A stretch of 64,000 bases of DNA, taken from Elusimicrobia bacterium RIFOXYA2_FULL_47_53. Its GTDB lineage: Bacteria; Elusimicrobiota; Endomicrobiia; Endomicrobiales; XYA2-FULL-47-53. Position numbers and translations under genes: made by a program. The notes under the pieces are model-generated. The model saw nothing but the letters and a program-made list of their open reading frames with translations, was not told the origin of the DNA and searched no databases. The stretch spans positions 124,001 to 188,000 of the forward strand of contig MGVE01000008.1 of the NCBI GenBank assembly GCA_001800315.1, in the 5' to 3' direction. This document shows, in pieces, positions 63,201 to 64,000 of the stretch; position 1 is the stretch's first letter; each line of letters starts with the position of its first letter.

Positions 63201-64000
63201 GGGAACTTCAAACTTTTCCGTATCGTTTGATTCAGATCCGGTGTTTGGCGCTTCTTCCGCGAACGGGCCCGCAACTTTTGCAAGACGCGGCGTGTATATG
63301 TATTCCCAGGATGTTGTCACTACGGTAAATTCTTCATTTTTCACGACAACAACTCTGGAAGACTGGGCTACGCGCAGTAAAATAGAAGGGAGAACAATCC
63401 GTTTTACCTTTGACGGAATTGAGAAAACAGCGCAAACAAACAGTGTTGGCGTTGCCAGTGTAACCTATGTCGCGCAGAGCAGCACAAATGTTTTCACTTT
63501 CAGCTCAATTTTTGACGGTGACGCGACCTATAGTTCGTCAACGGTGAGCGGAAATGTCGGCGTAGGCATGCGGTTAACCAGCATTGTTCCGTCGGATGTC
63601 AGCACTTTTGCAAACACAGTATTCACTGCTCAGGCAAGGCTTAAAGATGATGCCGCAAACGATATAGTTGGTTCAACAATCACTTTCACTTTTAACGGCG
63701 AAGTTAAAACAGCAATTACGAATTCGGTTGGCATTGCTTCAGTCACATATTCCGCCTCAGCCGCATCGGGAACATTCGTGTATAACGCGCGCTTTGACGG
63801 CGACCTGCTGTACTATCAGTCCAGCGATTCAGCAACAGTCTCTATTGTAGTTCGTCCGACCACTCTTGTCACTAATAACCCGGCAGGATACACTATTGAC
63901 AGTTTCAATACATGGGGCAAAATTGTAGACAGCGTCTCGGGGACTGGAGTCAGCGGAAAAACATTGACATATATTTTTGAAGGAATAACACAGACGGCCG
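60256..64000 (+). CDS. Large secreted DUF2341 protein with FN3-like and Ig-like repeats, 3' end outside window
   Basis: The frame is open for 1248 codons from the ATG at 60256 to the window end. The start is uncertain (M9 and M13 also fit). A hydrophobic segment near residues 39-56 ends in GVFAQS and should be a signal peptide cut after A62, with an unusually long n-region. DUF2341 covers about residues 112-240 (WFNSSWHYRIPLTIN, LYMYYGNSSAA). A fibronectin III-like domain lies near 533-620. From residue 940 Ig-like repeats recur: the G-[KRS]-T motif is at 950, 1045, 1139 and 1234, a spacing of 94-95. It is probably exported to the surface. Binding target is unknown. Codons look richer in A/T than in the housekeeping genes. 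Confidence 0.88.
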   Translation, partial: MQNDNYKSMTDCMNVAVDDLCLFACARKSIARLKPVTHIVIRTAIIFAIIAVFFVLPSGVFAQSNYIENTAVQFDSGTYNSTYRIITGSIASVVLDNYGRSAGIGTPDAAKWFNSSWHYRIPLTINSADTASISSYQIPLTINTQSLIASGRLNSSASDLRFTTATINDLPQSLPYCIDSGLNTAATKVWVKVPVVLPGADTKLYMYYGNSSAAAASTTSTFIFGDDFCGANGIDISSTSWTKVQSAAPLTGSLIDIQNNSMRMLFGSASGTKYYGVRSAASYSFASLRRYHFRVRANNFGSGSASQITLCPYITQSTELEDSWFRFSVVHDATPYIILEENNLGNRITLVNNTNTVVGDHDVDLILSSSKVIVLFDGTEIYNADNDLAFTIPYVYIESKSAYPILNDFYFDNAFISQGAIPAPLLGSIGAEQGMYFSSGSFVSQAIDSGASNSKYTMFDWNQALSSYSAVAVYARSHNTDVSISSYSLLTKATDPGLSGRYIQYRLNLSNTDTRYTAYVSTIAINIVAFPVCPINLGGVAQSSMTLTWSWEDNSSDMNQEDGFIVYDQYFNQKASLPANTTSFTESGLQANTQYTRSIRSYNTAGSSDSVSISAYTLPKPPEIYCANSTGTWFSQQLNFENLAGFGANGVAYYRYVCDSNALYNAWKDTETVWNAGTLTTTPLQTGVYFLHIKSYNNDNFSGGSKTYGPYLCDNEAPAINGFNPASQPWTNEQINVQYTISDAYNASKLAFYQYQWTFSTDMPVAGWSASDSIVAGTTYYILTSSTLAEDSKYLHIQAVDTAGNTGYAYSGPYQTDTASPTASVSINNGDLYTFQSSVTLSLSQTDSLSGVKEVRYRNNTGSWSSWESASSSKNWSLSLGTGTKSVEYEVIDFAGNSQTASDSIVVDSRTIISGSSPGGIVSGASEAENNIFPVNALLSWAPTGTPIAGKTISFHFSGSTLTAQTDNEGYATVNFTAPVSSGTSNFSVSFDSDPVFGASSANGPATFARRGVYMYSQDVVTTVNSSFFTTTTLEDWATRSKIEGRTIRFTFDGIEKTAQTNSVGVASVTYVAQSSTNVFTFSSIFDGDATYSSSTVSGNVGVGMRLTSIVPSDVSTFANTVFTAQARLKDDAANDIVGSTITFTFNGEVKTAITNSVGIASVTYSASAASGTFVYNARFDGDLLYYQSSDSATVSIVVRPTTLVTNNPAGYTIDSFNTWGKIVDSVSGTGVSGKTLTYIFEGITQTA

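Noticed and set aside
60500-64000. Short frames on both strands inside the surface protein (for example 61019-61273 + and 62156-62341 -)
   Set aside because: They are shadows of the continuous 1248-codon frame that runs off the window.

Overview
All 58 protein genes that I can support lie on the + strand. They run nearly without a break from a fatty-acid cluster to a surface protein cut by the window end. Markers of a Gram-negative cell (an LpxL/HtrB-type acyltransferase), many ferredoxin-type proteins, a membrane-bound [NiFe] hydrogenase, an EtfA with a ferredoxin domain and a DUF2341/Ig surface protein suggest an anaerobic, fermentative Gram-negative bacterium. Elusimicrobiota or a related phylum would fit. 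No rRNA gene is present, so this placement is an inference.

Layout. 1-3395: fabD(end)-fabG-acpP-fabF-rnc. 3426-6722: acyl-CoA dehydrogenase with EtfB and EtfA. 6759-13720: one operon for a group-4-like [NiFe] hydrogenase (small and large subunits, NuoC-, NuoH- and NuoI-like subunits, and a half-length antiporter subunit). Its first three genes encode a soluble electron module: HydB/AsrA-like, HydG/AsrB-like flavin reductase and a polyferredoxin. A perfect 18-bp Rex-type operator precedes the operon. 13886-19991: hydrogenase maturation (HycI-type protease, HypA, a HypF reduced to its C-terminal domain, HypC, HypD, HypE), with a GNAT and a LOG-family gene among them. 20085-23521: a three-gene set that looks like a bacterial ceramide pathway (CerR-like SDR, serine-palmitoyltransferase-like enzyme, bCerS-like acyltransferase).

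23611-35998: two small proteins, Smc, two polytopic glycosyltransferases with C-terminal TPRs, a WecG/TagA glycosyltransferase, a phosphoesterase, a DUF362 ferredoxin protein and the lipid A-type acyltransferase. 36494-42435: a signalling block of two histidine kinases, a lone receiver and an HD-GYP response regulator. 42439-46199: a riboflavin operon (ribD-ribE-ribBA-ribH) behind an FMN riboswitch. 46318-60071: housekeeping genes (nusB, ligA, a pseudouridine synthase, a second DUF362 protein, a Mut7-C protein, recX, purH, lipA, an APC permease, alaS, an ACT protein, def). 60256-end: a secreted DUF2341 protein with about 95-residue Ig-like repeats.

The intergenic DNA holds several small non-coding repeats. 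Three of them have terminal inverted repeats and exact 5-bp flanking duplications, so they look like non-autonomous mobile elements. The strongest leads are the Rex-controlled hybrid hydrogenase with its half antiporter, the ceramide-type locus, and these elements. No CRISPR array, tRNA, rRNA or transposase was found.
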